Below, in pieces: positions 51,409 to 61,249 of a stretch of DNA of 64,000 bases. The notes beneath the pieces are model-generated. The model was not told the origin of the DNA and did no database searches. It was given only the letters and a program-made list of their open reading frames with translations. The DNA comes from SFLA01 sp045595785. Its GTDB lineage: Bacteria; Bacillota; Clostridia; Oscillospirales; CAG-382. The position numbers and the translations under genes were made by a program. The stretch lies in the NCBI GenBank assembly GCA_045595785.1, contig JAZOBE010000045.1, forward strand, positions 1 through 64,000, read 5' to 3'. Within the stretch, counting starts at the first letter, position 1; every line of letters begins with the position of its first letter.

Positions 51409-52710
51409 TTATATAATATCGTTCTTTATTATATCCTCGTAGGTCTCGCGCTTTATTATAATTTTCTTTTCGTTTCCTCTCACCGCAACCATTGCGGGAC
51501 GGGGAATACGGTTATAGTTGCTCGCCATAGAATAGTTGTATGCACCGGTTGCAAGTACTGCAAGAGTATCGCCCACTTTCACGTCGGGCATAGGAACGTT
51601 TTCCTGAATAAGGTCGCCGGATTCACAGCATTTTCCTGCAATGGTAACCTCTTTCACCGTTTCCTCTCCTGCTCTGTTTGCCAGAAGTGCGGAATACTTT
51701 GCACCGTACATAATATATCTGGGGTTATCCGTCATACCTCCGTCAACCGAAACGTAGGTACGCACGTTTTCAATATCCTTTACACATCCTACTGTATAAA
51801 GGGTTATTCCCGCTTCTGCCACAATAGACCTGCCCGGCTCAAAAACAAGGAAGGGCAGGGGCATATTTCTCTCTGCCGACACCTGCTTCACCGTCTCGAT
51901 TGCCGCTTTTACGTATTCTTCGGGAGTGAGAGGGTCGTCGCCCTCAACGTACTTAATACCGAATCCGCCGCCAAGGTTAAGAATAGATGCGTTTATTCCC
52001 AGCTTGTCCTTAAGGTCGGCAACAAAGCTCATCATAACCCTTGCCGCCTCACAGAAGGGAGACACCTCGAATATCTGGGAGCCGATATGACAATGAACGC
52101 CGTCCACAACAATATTTTTAAGGGTGGCCGCATATTTGTGTATCTCAAAGGCTTCGCCGTTTTCAAGGGCTACGCCAAACTTGGAATCTATCTGTCCCGT
52201 GCGGACAAAGTCATGTGTATGCGCGTCAATACCCGGCTTGATGCGGAACAGTATCTTCTGTACAGTGTTTCTGCGGCAGGCAATTTCGTTTACCTTGTCA
52301 AGCTCATAGATATTGTCCACAACGATATGACCAATACCGCATTCCATCGCCAGTTCGATTTCGTCGGGCGTTTTGTTGTTTCCGTGGAAGAATACCTTTT
52401 CCATGGGAAATCCTGCCTTGTGCAGGGTGTATATCTCGCCGCCGGACACAACGTCTGCGCCCATGCCTTCCTCGGCGGCAACGCAGGCGGTGTGCATGGT
52501 ACATAGAGCCTTGCTGGCATAAAGCGCAAGCCCGTTTCCATCGTAATATTTATCAATAGCTTCCTTGTATCCGCGGCAGTTTTTGCGTATAACGTCCTCG
52601 TCCAAAACGTAAAGGGGAGTGCCGTATTCACGCGCAAGCTCCACCGCGTCGTGCTCACCGATACAAAGATGATTTTTTTCGTTTATGTGTAGATTATTGT
52701 TGCCTAACAT
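51409..52710 (-). CDS. lysA: Diaminopimelate decarboxylase
   Basis: This 433-residue PLP enzyme makes L-lysine from meso-DAP. The PLP lysine is Lys67 in YASKALC, the glycine loop is NLGGGFGIKY, and EPGRSIVAEAG and the partner-subunit Cys in CCESGDLIQEN complete the site. Fold type III barrel and beta domains are in the usual order. It is probably the first gene of a two-gene operon with the membrane protein downstream. Confidence 0.95.
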   Translation of the reverse strand: MLGNNNLHINEKNHLCIGEHDAVELAREYGTPLYVLDEDVIRKNCRGYKEAIDKYYDGNGLALYASKALCTMHTACVAAEEGMGADVVSGGEIYTLHKAGFPMEKVFFHGNNKTPDEIELAMECGIGHIVVDNIYELDKVNEIACRRNTVQKILFRIKPGIDAHTHDFVRTGQIDSKFGVALENGEAFEIHKYAATLKNIVVDGVHCHIGSQIFEVSPFCEAARVMMSFVADLKDKLGINASILNLGGGFGIKYVEGDDPLTPEEYVKAAIETVKQVSAERNMPLPFLVFEPGRSIVAEAGITLYTVGCVKDIENVRTYVSVDGGMTDNPRYIMYGAKYSALLANRAGEETVKEVTIAGKCCESGDLIQENVPMPDVKVGDTLAVLATGAYNYSMASNYNRIPRPAMVAVRGNEKKIIIKRETYEDIIKNDII

Positions 52711-52909
52711 CGCTTTTTTAACTTCCTTTGCCTTTCCCGTCTCGGGAACAAAAATAATAAATTATTATACCATAGCTTTTATCGTTTTGCAACAAAAAAC
52801 AAAAACAAAGCCCGTGAGAATAAACGCATACTTTGGACAGACCGTTTCGAAAACAAGTAAAGCCTATATAACGCTACTGCATTTGCTTGAAAAATTGTTT
52901 TTATATCTA

Positions 52910-52960
52910 CACATTTGTATATATCCCCACATTTGTATGTATATCCTCACATTTTTGCAT
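52910..52960. repeat. Three tandem CACATTTGTAT-type repeats
   Basis: CACATTTGTAT occurs at 52910-52920 and 52928-52938, with a diverged third copy CACATTTTTGCAT at 52948-52960. Spacing is 18 and 20 bp. They lie about 75 bp upstream of the promoter for the VWA/tubulin-like operon and could be regulator sites. The rest of 52711-53033 is AT-rich and shows no gene. Confidence 0.55.
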
Positions 52961-53033
52961 ATGAGACCGTATATTGAACCGATCTGTTTGTGTCTAAATT
53001 ATGACGTTTTTGTGTATTTTTTCCGAAAATCTA

Positions 53034-53061
53034 TTGCTTTTATACAAATTTACTATATAAT
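53034..53061 (+). promoter_or_regulatory. Promoter of the VWA/tubulin-like/GTPase operon
   Basis: TTGCTT (53034-53039), 16 bp, TATAAT (53056-53061). It gives a leader of about 100 bases before the ATG at 53166. No other promoter is evident before the downstream genes. Confidence 0.65.
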
Positions 53062-53165
53062 AGTAAGTATATAATGTAGGAAAGTGAAATCATAAGCCGG
53101 TTGTAATGTAAGGGTTATACAAAACACGGCGTATGATTTTGCATCTGTTACAAAGGGGTTTTGTT

Positions 53166-55172
53166 ATGAAAAAAACAGTTTGTTTGATTCTGGCGATTTT
53201 ACTCATTGCCACTTTACTGTCGGTTGTCTCCGCGGAAGAAGAAGGCGCTTCCGGTGATAATCGACAAATGAACAGATATAATGTTGTATTGGTGGTTGAT
53301 GCCAGTGGTTCAATGAAAGATAACGATCCGGACGAATATCGTTTTGAGGCTATTGAATTGTTCGTAAGCTTGTTGGCTAATGGCGGCAACCATGTCGGCG
53401 GTGTTGTTTTCGGTAGTGGAGTAAGAGCTACGCAGGACATTACCGAAATAAAAGGCAAAAGCGAAAAAAGTGCTTTGATTGAGCAGATCAGAGGTCAATC
53501 TGCGAAAGGCTGGACAGATACCGGTGAAGCGCTCCGTACTGCAGTTGAGATGCTTGATAACGGTGCGGACGAGTCGCTACCGTCTATTATCATATTGCTG
53601 ACTGATGGCATCACTGAAATGAGTGATGAGAAGAAAACTGCCGAATCTATTGAGAAAAAAGAGGACGCTCTTGAGGCTGCCAGAGACAAAGGTTATCAGA
53701 TTTATACGATAGCATTGAATTGTGAGCAAAGTGCTAACAGTACTGAAATGCAGCAGATAGCAAATGCAACAGGCGGTGAGTACAGAGAAGTAACAAGTGC
53801 AACGGATTTACAGTCTGTTTTTGATGTTTATTATCAGCTGATATATGGTACTCAGAGCATACAATTGGTGGATGAGGTTGTTCCTGAAAACGGTATGATT
53901 TCCCGCGATTTCAACGTTGCTGACGTAGGTGTTGAGGAAGTAAATATCGTTGTTTTTGGAAAAGTCGATTCCTGTGCGCTGTCTCGTCCCGGAGACAAGG
54001 AAATCTCGGAAGCGGAAATGGACGAATATTTATATTCTGCCAAAACGTTTACTCTTTTGAAGGTTTCCGATCCTGATAACGGAACTTGGAATTTGAGCGT
54101 AACATCAGAACCGGGCGCCACTATCAAAATATTCAAGATTTACAATTCCAATTTGAATATCAAAAGCTATCTTGCAACGGAAAAGGATTCGTATAATATC
54201 AACGATGAGGTAAGATTTATAACAAAACTGTTAGAGAATGAAACGGTAATACGTGACACTTCGAAATATCTCGGCTATAGCGCAGTGCTTACAGTTAAGG
54301 ATTACTATGGCAATGTTGTCTATACCGAAACAGTTTCCGAAGCAACTATTAATGGTTTTGAGCATAAGTTTGTACCAAAGGATTACGGCACATATTATGC
54401 ACAGATAGAAGTAGATAACGAAGAATTGAATGCCGAATCCGAAAAGTTTATTATTAACGTCGGAAATGTTCCTCCGGTTACGGTAAACAAAATTGTAAAA
54501 TGGCATATCACCAGATGGCCGTTCCTGTTCAAAACCAATTCTACGTTGGATCTTAACGGCAATGCTACGGATAACGAAGATGAGGAATTGGCGTATTCTA
54601 TCGTTTCTTCAACCTGGCTTGAGGAGGATTATTCACTGGATGGCTCTAAGCTTACCATAAATAATTTCTCTGTATCCAAGGGTTCATTTACCGTAAATGC
54701 ATATGATTCGATGGGAGCTTATTGCGAGTTCGAAGTAAAAGTAACGTCAACTAACGTAGGACTTTGGGTGGTTATTCTCATTCTTGTCGGTATTGTCGCT
54801 ACACTGGCGGTAAGCGGAATACTTACATACAAGAGTCTCGGTATTCCTTTTATGGGATCTATCACTGTTGAGAATTTGCAGACAGGCGAATCTGCTTCCA
54901 GACAAAAGAGCAGAGGACGTATTAAGTTGAGCTCTTTCCAGATAGGACAGACCGGAATCAGCAAAAAAGCAAAAGTATATTTCCAGGCTACCGGAAAGAA
55001 TTACGTTTATTTGAAGAGCTCTAAACCTTTGTATAGTGACTACTTGTTCAAAAAATCAAAGAAGATAAAGATAGAGTCCAGCATGGATATTAGAATTTCC
55101 ATGAATCAGGATTTTGAAAACGGTGTTTTAGTAAGATTTGAAAGTATGCTAAACAACGATTTGTATTTATAA
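53166..55172 (+). CDS. Secreted, membrane-anchored VWA-domain protein
   Basis: This 668-residue protein starts at the ATG after AAAGGGG. A signal peptide (about 1-23, ending VVSA) leads into a VWA domain (about 38-235) with a complete metal site: Asp45, Ser47 and Ser49 in VVDASGSM, Thr117/Thr119 in WTDTG and Asp147 in LLTDG. Beta-sandwich regions fill about 240-525. A membrane helix lies near 530-555, followed by a basic cytoplasmic domain of about 110 residues (SRQKSRGRIKLSS...). The VWA part is therefore outside and the tail inside, next to the tubulin-like protein encoded 22 bp downstream. VWA domains bind protein partners through a metal ion. The partner is unknown. Confidence 0.85.
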   Translation: MKKTVCLILAILLIATLLSVVSAEEEGASGDNRQMNRYNVVLVVDASGSMKDNDPDEYRFEAIELFVSLLANGGNHVGGVVFGSGVRATQDITEIKGKSEKSALIEQIRGQSAKGWTDTGEALRTAVEMLDNGADESLPSIIILLTDGITEMSDEKKTAESIEKKEDALEAARDKGYQIYTIALNCEQSANSTEMQQIANATGGEYREVTSATDLQSVFDVYYQLIYGTQSIQLVDEVVPENGMISRDFNVADVGVEEVNIVVFGKVDSCALSRPGDKEISEAEMDEYLYSAKTFTLLKVSDPDNGTWNLSVTSEPGATIKIFKIYNSNLNIKSYLATEKDSYNINDEVRFITKLLENETVIRDTSKYLGYSAVLTVKDYYGNVVYTETVSEATINGFEHKFVPKDYGTYYAQIEVDNEELNAESEKFIINVGNVPPVTVNKIVKWHITRWPFLFKTNSTLDLNGNATDNEDEELAYSIVSSTWLEEDYSLDGSKLTINNFSVSKGSFTVNAYDSMGAYCEFEVKVTSTNVGLWVVILILVGIVATLAVSGILTYKSLGIPFMGSITVENLQTGESASRQKSRGRIKLSSFQIGQTGISKKAKVYFQATGKNYVYLKSSKPLYSDYLFKKSKKIKIESSMDIRISMNQDFENGVLVRFESMLNNDLYL

Positions 55173-55194
55173 TAAAAACGAGGAGAAATACTTT

Positions 55195-58100
55195 ATGGCA
55201 ACGCTTTACAACAAATTACTTATTTCCGCAGGCGGAGGCATTATATCTCGCGACCAACAGGCAGAACAGGATGAGTGTGCGACTATCGCCATCGGCTTGG
55301 GCGGTACCGGCATTTCTTGCTTGCGTGCTCTGAAGAAGGAAATTCACACCCGTGTGAAACCTGATGCAGACTCTACAATAGTGGCAAAATACAAGCATAT
55401 AAAGTTCCTTGCGGTTGATACGGATAAATCCAGCATTGGTGATAATGGCTCCGTTGATGCTTTGGACGGCAACACTGAGTTTTTCAATATAAGCTGTGCG
55501 GACATCGGCGGACTGCTGCGTGAGGCGCATATACTTCAGCAGGACGCGTCTTTGCAGTGGCTTAAAACTTCTAATACTCAAGGTGACGGCAGCGGTATTT
55601 CGATTCTTTCTGCCGAGGCGGGCGCAGGCGGTGTTCGCCAGATAGGCCGTTTGTTATTGCTTCGCAACAGCAAGTCGTTTGTTGCTAAGCTTACTAATAT
55701 GATTAACGATGCCAGAAGAGACCTTACGGGTAATGCTAACATAAATATTCATATTTTCACCGGCTTGGGCGGCGGAACCGGCGCAGGTACTTTTCTTGAT
55801 GTTTGTTACATAGTTCAGCATGTGCTCCAGCAGATTGGTCTTGCCGGTCAAGCATACACTTGCGGATATTTCTTTATGCCGGACGTAAACTTGGCAAAGA
55901 ATCCCAACGTCAATTATATTCCCATCAACGGTTTTGCTTCCATGAAAGAATTGGACTATGCTATGAACTATTCCAATAATGGAGGCGAATGGGATCAGCA
56001 GTATGACGGATTCCGTGTGAAGACCAGTGAAGCGCCCGTTAAGCTTGCTCATTTGATTACTGCCACCACAGCAGATGGCAGTATAGTATCAAACGCATAT
56101 GATTATGCAATGCACGTTGCTGTTGATTACGTTCTGGAATACATTATTAAGCCCTACGTTGCCTCTAATGCAAATACTGAGTCTGACGGTGTATTTTCAA
56201 TTAAGTCGCACATTGCAAACGTTAATCGTCATATAGAAATGGTTGATAAGAAGCACGGCGCTTGTTATAACTATTGCGTTCTCGGTGCAGCAAATGCTTA
56301 TCTGCCGTATAAAGAAATTACAACTTATCTCGCTTCCAAGATTTTTGAAGGCTTTGGCAGACTCGATCATCAGTTGCCTTTGGATAATGATATTGAAAAG
56401 TTTGTCTTGTCCTGCGGATTAAGATACGAAGATTTGCTTCGTGCGATCAACGACAAGGTTCCTCCTGTTCCCAATAACGCCGTAGACCATCGTGAGCTTT
56501 ACGAACAGGTACAGGGTATTTCTGCTGACCAATTTCCTCAGATTCTCGGACAAATGTGGAGAGCTACATCTGCCATCAGCGGAAAGGTTGCTGAAAACAA
56601 GGCCGCAATGCTTGATACAGGTGTTGTTTATGCTGATAGTAACGGTAAACAGCTTGCTTCTGTCTCCGTTCGTGTTAAAGCAGCTCTCATGGAAATTGCA
56701 AAGCAATCTGACAAGGGACCCTATTATGCAGGAAGCATATTGCACAATTTGAACGCCAAGGATCTTATCAATAAGTTCCGTGGTTATAAAGTGCAGAATG
56801 ATGCAAATTTGTCAAAGTGTCAGGCGAACCTGGAGCTTCGTGATAGCTCAATGCAAAAAGCTTTGAATAACTTGCAAAATTCCGGTGCTATGAGAAGAAA
56901 GCATCATGCAGAAGAATATGTTGCTACGGTGCGCGCTTATATTACTGAAAGAGTAAAAATAGATCTGTATCAGGAAATGGGCAGTTTGCTAAACGAACTG
57001 CAGAATCAGCTTGATCAGCTTTATGCAAGCTTCTTTGGCGTTTTCTCTGAAGTTATGAATAATCTACAGGAAACATTTGAAACCAACCTCAGAACGCTTG
57101 CGGAGCCTCTTGCTGTCAGCAACGATTATGCAATACGCCTTATTGCGATACAGGATATTCAGCAATCGTTGGACAATACCGTTGCAGCAATGCGTATCGA
57201 CGATCTTATCCACGGTTTTATTAACCACATGCTTAATAATCCTGATTGCTGGGTCACTCAGGATGAGAGCAAGATCAGCGATGCAGTTTCGTCATACTTC
57301 CTCGATGAACTTCGTACATATTGTCAGAGAACGATTGTGGATTACCTGCAGGTTAAATTTGACACTACTAATCCTGCTGCTTTGCAGAAGAAGGTTTATG
57401 ATGAAATCATCATTCCGTTAGGCGACAGATCATCTCCTATGTTCTGGATAGACAGCGTATATTCTATTGCTGATTCTAAATCTATGGGATATATTTCTGT
57501 TCCCGTAGTTTCAGATGAAATCAAGGCTGCTGCAGCGGATTATAAGGCAGGACATGATGATATAAGTGTCAGAGCTTCTTGGTCCAGCGACAGAATTACT
57601 ATATTCAGATTCAATTGCGGTATTCCTATGTTCGGATATAAGGGTGTAGATAACTATAAGAGCTACTACAAGAACAGACCGATAGTCGGATCTCATCTGT
57701 ATGAAGGCTCTGTAGGCGATGCTCGCGATAGCCGTAGGTTTATTGATATTTCTCCCTTGAGCTGTATCCCCGAACATGAGTATACCCAAGAGCAGAAAGA
57801 GTTTATTGCCATTTATCAAAAAGCACTTGACAGCGGCATAATCTGCAAAGTCCCCATTGGAAATACGGTTGATTATAAGATAAACATTCTGGATGAAGAG
57901 GTTTTGAATCAGCGCGTAGCAATGGCACAAGCTGTTATAAACGAAGATAATGCAGAAAAAGCAAAAGCACTTGTTTCTCAGATTGAGGCAAACGCTGTGG
58001 TCGTTAAGTCGACGAGAGTTATACCCAACAATGGAGTGATCACGAAAGCGGATCTCGTTGTGAAGGATCACGTAATCGGCTCTCTGACTAATATGGAATT

Positions 58101-58608
58101 AATTGGAGCCCAGCTTGCTTTGCTGGATAAGCAAACGAGCGTTGTGAATTCATTAAAAGAGCTTGCAGACAAGAAGTCAATGTTTGATAAAAACATAAAT
58201 GGCTTTGCAATGGCTTTGATGACGGGCGCAATTAAAATGGACAATGATTATACATATTCTTATGTATGCAATGATGCTATCGGCTTCGAAACATCGGTAG
58301 AGCTTACGAACGTATCTACACAGCCTTTTGGAATGAAATTGCCGATATACAGTGCGTTCTTGTGCTATTCTGCGCTTGATAACGAAGCGAAAAACAATAT
58401 TAATCAATCGGTAATGACCAAATTGGTTGGAAACGGCGAAGAAGTTAACAATTGTGTTTTGAAGGCGAAAGCAATGGTTACTCAAGAGAGAATCAATGCA
58501 ATGTTAATGGTAGCCAAGCTTACTCCCGATCATCTTGAAAATATAGCAGCGTTTTCCAAAGGCTTTGCTCAGGAAGTTGCCACCTTTGCAGTGATGCGCG
58601 GAGTATAA
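55195..58608 (+). CDS. Tubulin-like protein (Tubulin_2 family), 1,137 residues
   Basis: This large cytoplasmic protein has a tubulin/FtsZ-type GTP-binding N-terminal half. The first glycine turn is ATIAIGLGGTGISCLRAL (about 30-47), an acidic LAVDTDKS strand follows, and the tubulin signature reads FTGLGGGTGAGTFLD with GGGTGAG at about 192-198. This matches the Tubulin_2 group of large bacterial tubulin-like proteins, not FtsZ or TubZ, which are about 350-450 residues. Residues about 430-1137 are long, helix-rich and unassigned. It probably binds GTP and may polymerise. GAGGAGA lies ahead of the ATG. It is the second of six genes. Confidence 0.88.
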   Translation: MATLYNKLLISAGGGIISRDQQAEQDECATIAIGLGGTGISCLRALKKEIHTRVKPDADSTIVAKYKHIKFLAVDTDKSSIGDNGSVDALDGNTEFFNISCADIGGLLREAHILQQDASLQWLKTSNTQGDGSGISILSAEAGAGGVRQIGRLLLLRNSKSFVAKLTNMINDARRDLTGNANINIHIFTGLGGGTGAGTFLDVCYIVQHVLQQIGLAGQAYTCGYFFMPDVNLAKNPNVNYIPINGFASMKELDYAMNYSNNGGEWDQQYDGFRVKTSEAPVKLAHLITATTADGSIVSNAYDYAMHVAVDYVLEYIIKPYVASNANTESDGVFSIKSHIANVNRHIEMVDKKHGACYNYCVLGAANAYLPYKEITTYLASKIFEGFGRLDHQLPLDNDIEKFVLSCGLRYEDLLRAINDKVPPVPNNAVDHRELYEQVQGISADQFPQILGQMWRATSAISGKVAENKAAMLDTGVVYADSNGKQLASVSVRVKAALMEIAKQSDKGPYYAGSILHNLNAKDLINKFRGYKVQNDANLSKCQANLELRDSSMQKALNNLQNSGAMRRKHHAEEYVATVRAYITERVKIDLYQEMGSLLNELQNQLDQLYASFFGVFSEVMNNLQETFETNLRTLAEPLAVSNDYAIRLIAIQDIQQSLDNTVAAMRIDDLIHGFINHMLNNPDCWVTQDESKISDAVSSYFLDELRTYCQRTIVDYLQVKFDTTNPAALQKKVYDEIIIPLGDRSSPMFWIDSVYSIADSKSMGYISVPVVSDEIKAAAADYKAGHDDISVRASWSSDRITIFRFNCGIPMFGYKGVDNYKSYYKNRPIVGSHLYEGSVGDARDSRRFIDISPLSCIPEHEYTQEQKEFIAIYQKALDSGIICKVPIGNTVDYKINILDEEVLNQRVAMAQAVINEDNAEKAKALVSQIEANAVVVKSTRVIPNNGVITKADLVVKDHVIGSLTNMELIGAQLALLDKQTSVVNSLKELADKKSMFDKNINGFAMALMTGAIKMDNDYTYSYVCNDAIGFETSVELTNVSTQPFGMKLPIYSAFLCYSALDNEAKNNINQSVMTKLVGNGEEVNNCVLKAKAMVTQERINAMLMVAKLTPDHLENIAAFSKGFAQEVATFAVMRGV

Positions 58609-58626
58609 TTTAGTTTTGTTCTTATG

Positions 58627-58650
58627 TCCGGGCCGTGTATACGGCCCGGA
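58627..58650 (+). other. Hairpin between the tubulin-like gene and the next gene
   Basis: A perfect 10-bp GC-rich stem TCCGGGCCGT / ACGGCCCGGA with GTAT loop lies in the 75-base spacer. There is no T run, so it is more likely an mRNA-stabilising or processing structure than a full terminator. Confidence 0.6.
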
Positions 58651-58683
58651 TGAAACATTGTTTTAAGGGAGAACTGGGCAATT

Positions 58684-60543
58684 ATGAATACAATAGATGG
58701 ATTGATCAAAAAAGCTAAGCTGGAATTATCAAAGAATAACCAAAGTACCGGCATAATAGGTAACAGGCCTCATTTTCCGATGCTTGTTTTGTTTGATGAC
58801 GAAATTAGCCGTACTGAGCACGATACGATTTTTGAAGCCTTGAGCCGCATTTGGCCGCAAGCGATAAAGCACCTGGTTTCCTACCGATACAGCGTGGGCA
58901 AGGACTCGGAGTTCATAATCAATTCCTGCGAAGATAATGTTCAGATCGCAACGTCTGCTTTTCTTGATGGATTAGATAATTCAAAAAAGGCGAGAGACGT
59001 TTTTGAAAGTATGCAACAGTGGTGTATTTACAATATTATCGACACCTCGCGTTTTAATTCTTGTGAGGAATTCAAGAACTTCTTCTATGCATACAAGCAA
59101 ATTAATTCGTTGATTTCCGATGCGCATAAAACGATGCTGATTGTTCTTTTGAACGATTCTTCGGCAAAACGCAGTATAGCAAAAGAAATTCGTATATTTT
59201 TGTCTGACAAAAAAGAATATGATGCAACTGTAATTGTTTCCAATAGAGACAGAAACAATCAGATGTATGATATGAGCGAGCTGTCTCGAATTGTAGCTAA
59301 CGTATTATTGTTATCTAACAATGACTCGGTTTTCGAAGCGGACAATGCAGATTACGGACACAGAGTATCTTTGCTTTATAACAACTCATCTCATATCGTT
59401 TCTTATATCCTGCTTGACAAGCCTATAAATAAGATAGGCATACAAATAATTAACGCCGCTTTGGATGAATCGTTAAGAGTTTTGGAATCGACGAAACCGT
59501 TTGACGCGGCTACTTGGACAAAAAAGTTTAAGTTCGAAAATTCACGCTCAGATATTTGTGAGAATTATATTCGCCGTGTCGAACCCACGGTTGATAGTGA
59601 CTTGTTTTTGCATTTGCCGATGAGGAGTATCCCCAAAAAAATAGATATTTCCGACATCCAGTATTCACAGCTTAAGGATTACATTTTTGACGACGTTTTT
59701 CAAGGATTTGTCGGCGATTATTGCAGCAGACAATTAGCTATTGATTTTGACCCTAAAGAGTGTATAGATGAGTTCAAAACTTTTGTATTGAAAACCTTTA
59801 CAGCTGCGGAACTGTGCAATCTTTCCGATGATATCATAGAAAATATGATAAACAACCTCAGCGTTGGTACTCAAAGCGAAAACCTCGCAATCTATCAGTA
59901 TTTCAAGCAGTGCGTTCATTTGCATTTAAGAAAGAGCGTTATATATCCCGCCTTTAAGGCAACACTTCGTGAGCTTCGCAGTGAAGCGGTTGAATGTGTT
60001 GGCAGATTCAATCAGTTCCGAAAGGAATATAAGACATACTTGCCTCTTAAGATGGATGAAGTGCTGGGATCGTTTTATTCCAATATGGCAACGGCGTTTT
60101 TCCAGACTGAGCAAGGCGGATTGGCGATACGGGAGATACTTATTGCCTCAAACCATGAAGAAGATTATGCAGATAAGGCTATTGATTGTTTAAGAAAAAT
60201 AGTTGAAAACAACCGTAACGTATTTGCCATGTCGTTTATTGACGAATGGTCGCAGCGCTTGGGTCAAAGCGGGGATATGATATATAAAAAGATAAGCAAT
60301 GAGCTTACCAATGGCGCTGATGATGCAATAAGGCTGTGCGGAAATTATGCTCTTAATAAAAAGCTGAAAGTGTTTATGCTGCATACGGGAGATATGAACG
60401 GAAGTAATCCCACCGAACTGTATGGTCATGTTAAACAAACGTTTTACGATGATTCTCTTGTGCAGTATTTCAATACCGGTTATGATGACGCAATGGAAGC
60501 AATTACGTTCATCGAGTGTCACGGAACCGATTTGATCATATGA
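58684..60543 (+). CDS. Unknown protein of the tubulin-like operon, 619 residues
   Basis: I do not recognise this family. It has no signal peptide or membrane helix. The N-terminal 260 residues alternate hydrophobic strands and helices (FPMLVLFDDE about 31-40; TMLIVLLNDSS about 156-166; ATVIVSNRDRNN about 184-195), as in a Rossmann or P-loop-like fold, but no Walker A motif is present. The C-terminal 350 residues are helical (RELRSEAVECVGRFNQFRKEY). The layout suggests a scaffold or adaptor for the tubulin-like protein. GGGAGAA precedes the ATG. Confidence 0.7.
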   Translation: MNTIDGLIKKAKLELSKNNQSTGIIGNRPHFPMLVLFDDEISRTEHDTIFEALSRIWPQAIKHLVSYRYSVGKDSEFIINSCEDNVQIATSAFLDGLDNSKKARDVFESMQQWCIYNIIDTSRFNSCEEFKNFFYAYKQINSLISDAHKTMLIVLLNDSSAKRSIAKEIRIFLSDKKEYDATVIVSNRDRNNQMYDMSELSRIVANVLLLSNNDSVFEADNADYGHRVSLLYNNSSHIVSYILLDKPINKIGIQIINAALDESLRVLESTKPFDAATWTKKFKFENSRSDICENYIRRVEPTVDSDLFLHLPMRSIPKKIDISDIQYSQLKDYIFDDVFQGFVGDYCSRQLAIDFDPKECIDEFKTFVLKTFTAAELCNLSDDIIENMINNLSVGTQSENLAIYQYFKQCVHLHLRKSVIYPAFKATLRELRSEAVECVGRFNQFRKEYKTYLPLKMDEVLGSFYSNMATAFFQTEQGGLAIREILIASNHEEDYADKAIDCLRKIVENNRNVFAMSFIDEWSQRLGQSGDMIYKKISNELTNGADDAIRLCGNYALNKKLKVFMLHTGDMNGSNPTELYGHVKQTFYDDSLVQYFNTGYDDAMEAITFIECHGTDLII

Positions 60544-60553
60544 GGAAAACATA

Positions 60554-61237
60554 ATGGATTTTATTGTTGATACAAATAAGAATATTTATTCATTGTGCAA
60601 CAGCACTATGAACGGAAAGACGTATCTTAAGTGGATGTCATCCGGATTGTCTCAATTTCTGATTGTGTATGGCGAAAACAAACAGGTAGTTGATCTTTCC
60701 AATAAAATAAGACAAGAATATTTTTCTCAGATTTGCACGTCTGAAGTCCTGAATGAACTTCTTGTGAATAAAAATGTTTGGCTAAAATCAGAGCGTATGC
60801 AATTGTATCTTTTTACGCATGATGAACTTAAAAGAGACGGCGGCGTGGTAATTAAAGAGAATCCCGGAGTATATGCTGTATACGGGTTTAATTTTCCGGC
60901 CGATGCTGTTTCCCCTACGATTTACGTTTCTCCCGATTTCGCCGTTGGGCAAAATATGCTCACAATGTATTTAGAAGTGTCCATCGAGCGTGAAGCATAT
61001 TATGTAGAAAAACGCAGCTTTCTCAAGAAGGTTGTAACGTATAGCGGGTATAATCAGATTCGGCTTTCGAAAGGCTATCCCGGTTTGGTAGGCGGTGTGT
61101 TAAAGTATCGTATTAACGATTATACTTTTCCGTTCCCGGACAGCGTCGTTAAAAACGGCGGCAGCTTTTTTGTGAAGGCGGACGAGAACTGTGCGCTTGA
61201 TTTTGTTACAAATAATCCCGGAATTAAGATTAAATGA
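60554..61237 (+). CDS. Unknown protein of the tubulin-like operon, 227 residues
   Basis: I do not recognise this protein. It has no signal peptide or membrane helix. The first 80 residues are mixed (MDFIVDTNKNIYSLCNSTM...), and the rest is beta-rich with many aromatics (YVSPDFAVGQNMLTMYLEV; KGYPGLVGGVLKYRINDY). It begins 10 bp after the 619-residue gene with GAGGAAAA and ends 12 bp before the GTPase gene, so it is part of the same unit. Confidence 0.7.
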   Translation: MDFIVDTNKNIYSLCNSTMNGKTYLKWMSSGLSQFLIVYGENKQVVDLSNKIRQEYFSQICTSEVLNELLVNKNVWLKSERMQLYLFTHDELKRDGGVVIKENPGVYAVYGFNFPADAVSPTIYVSPDFAVGQNMLTMYLEVSIEREAYYVEKRSFLKKVVTYSGYNQIRLSKGYPGLVGGVLKYRINDYTFPFPDSVVKNGGSFFVKADENCALDFVTNNPGIKIK

Positions 61238-61249
61238 GAGGTATGAACC

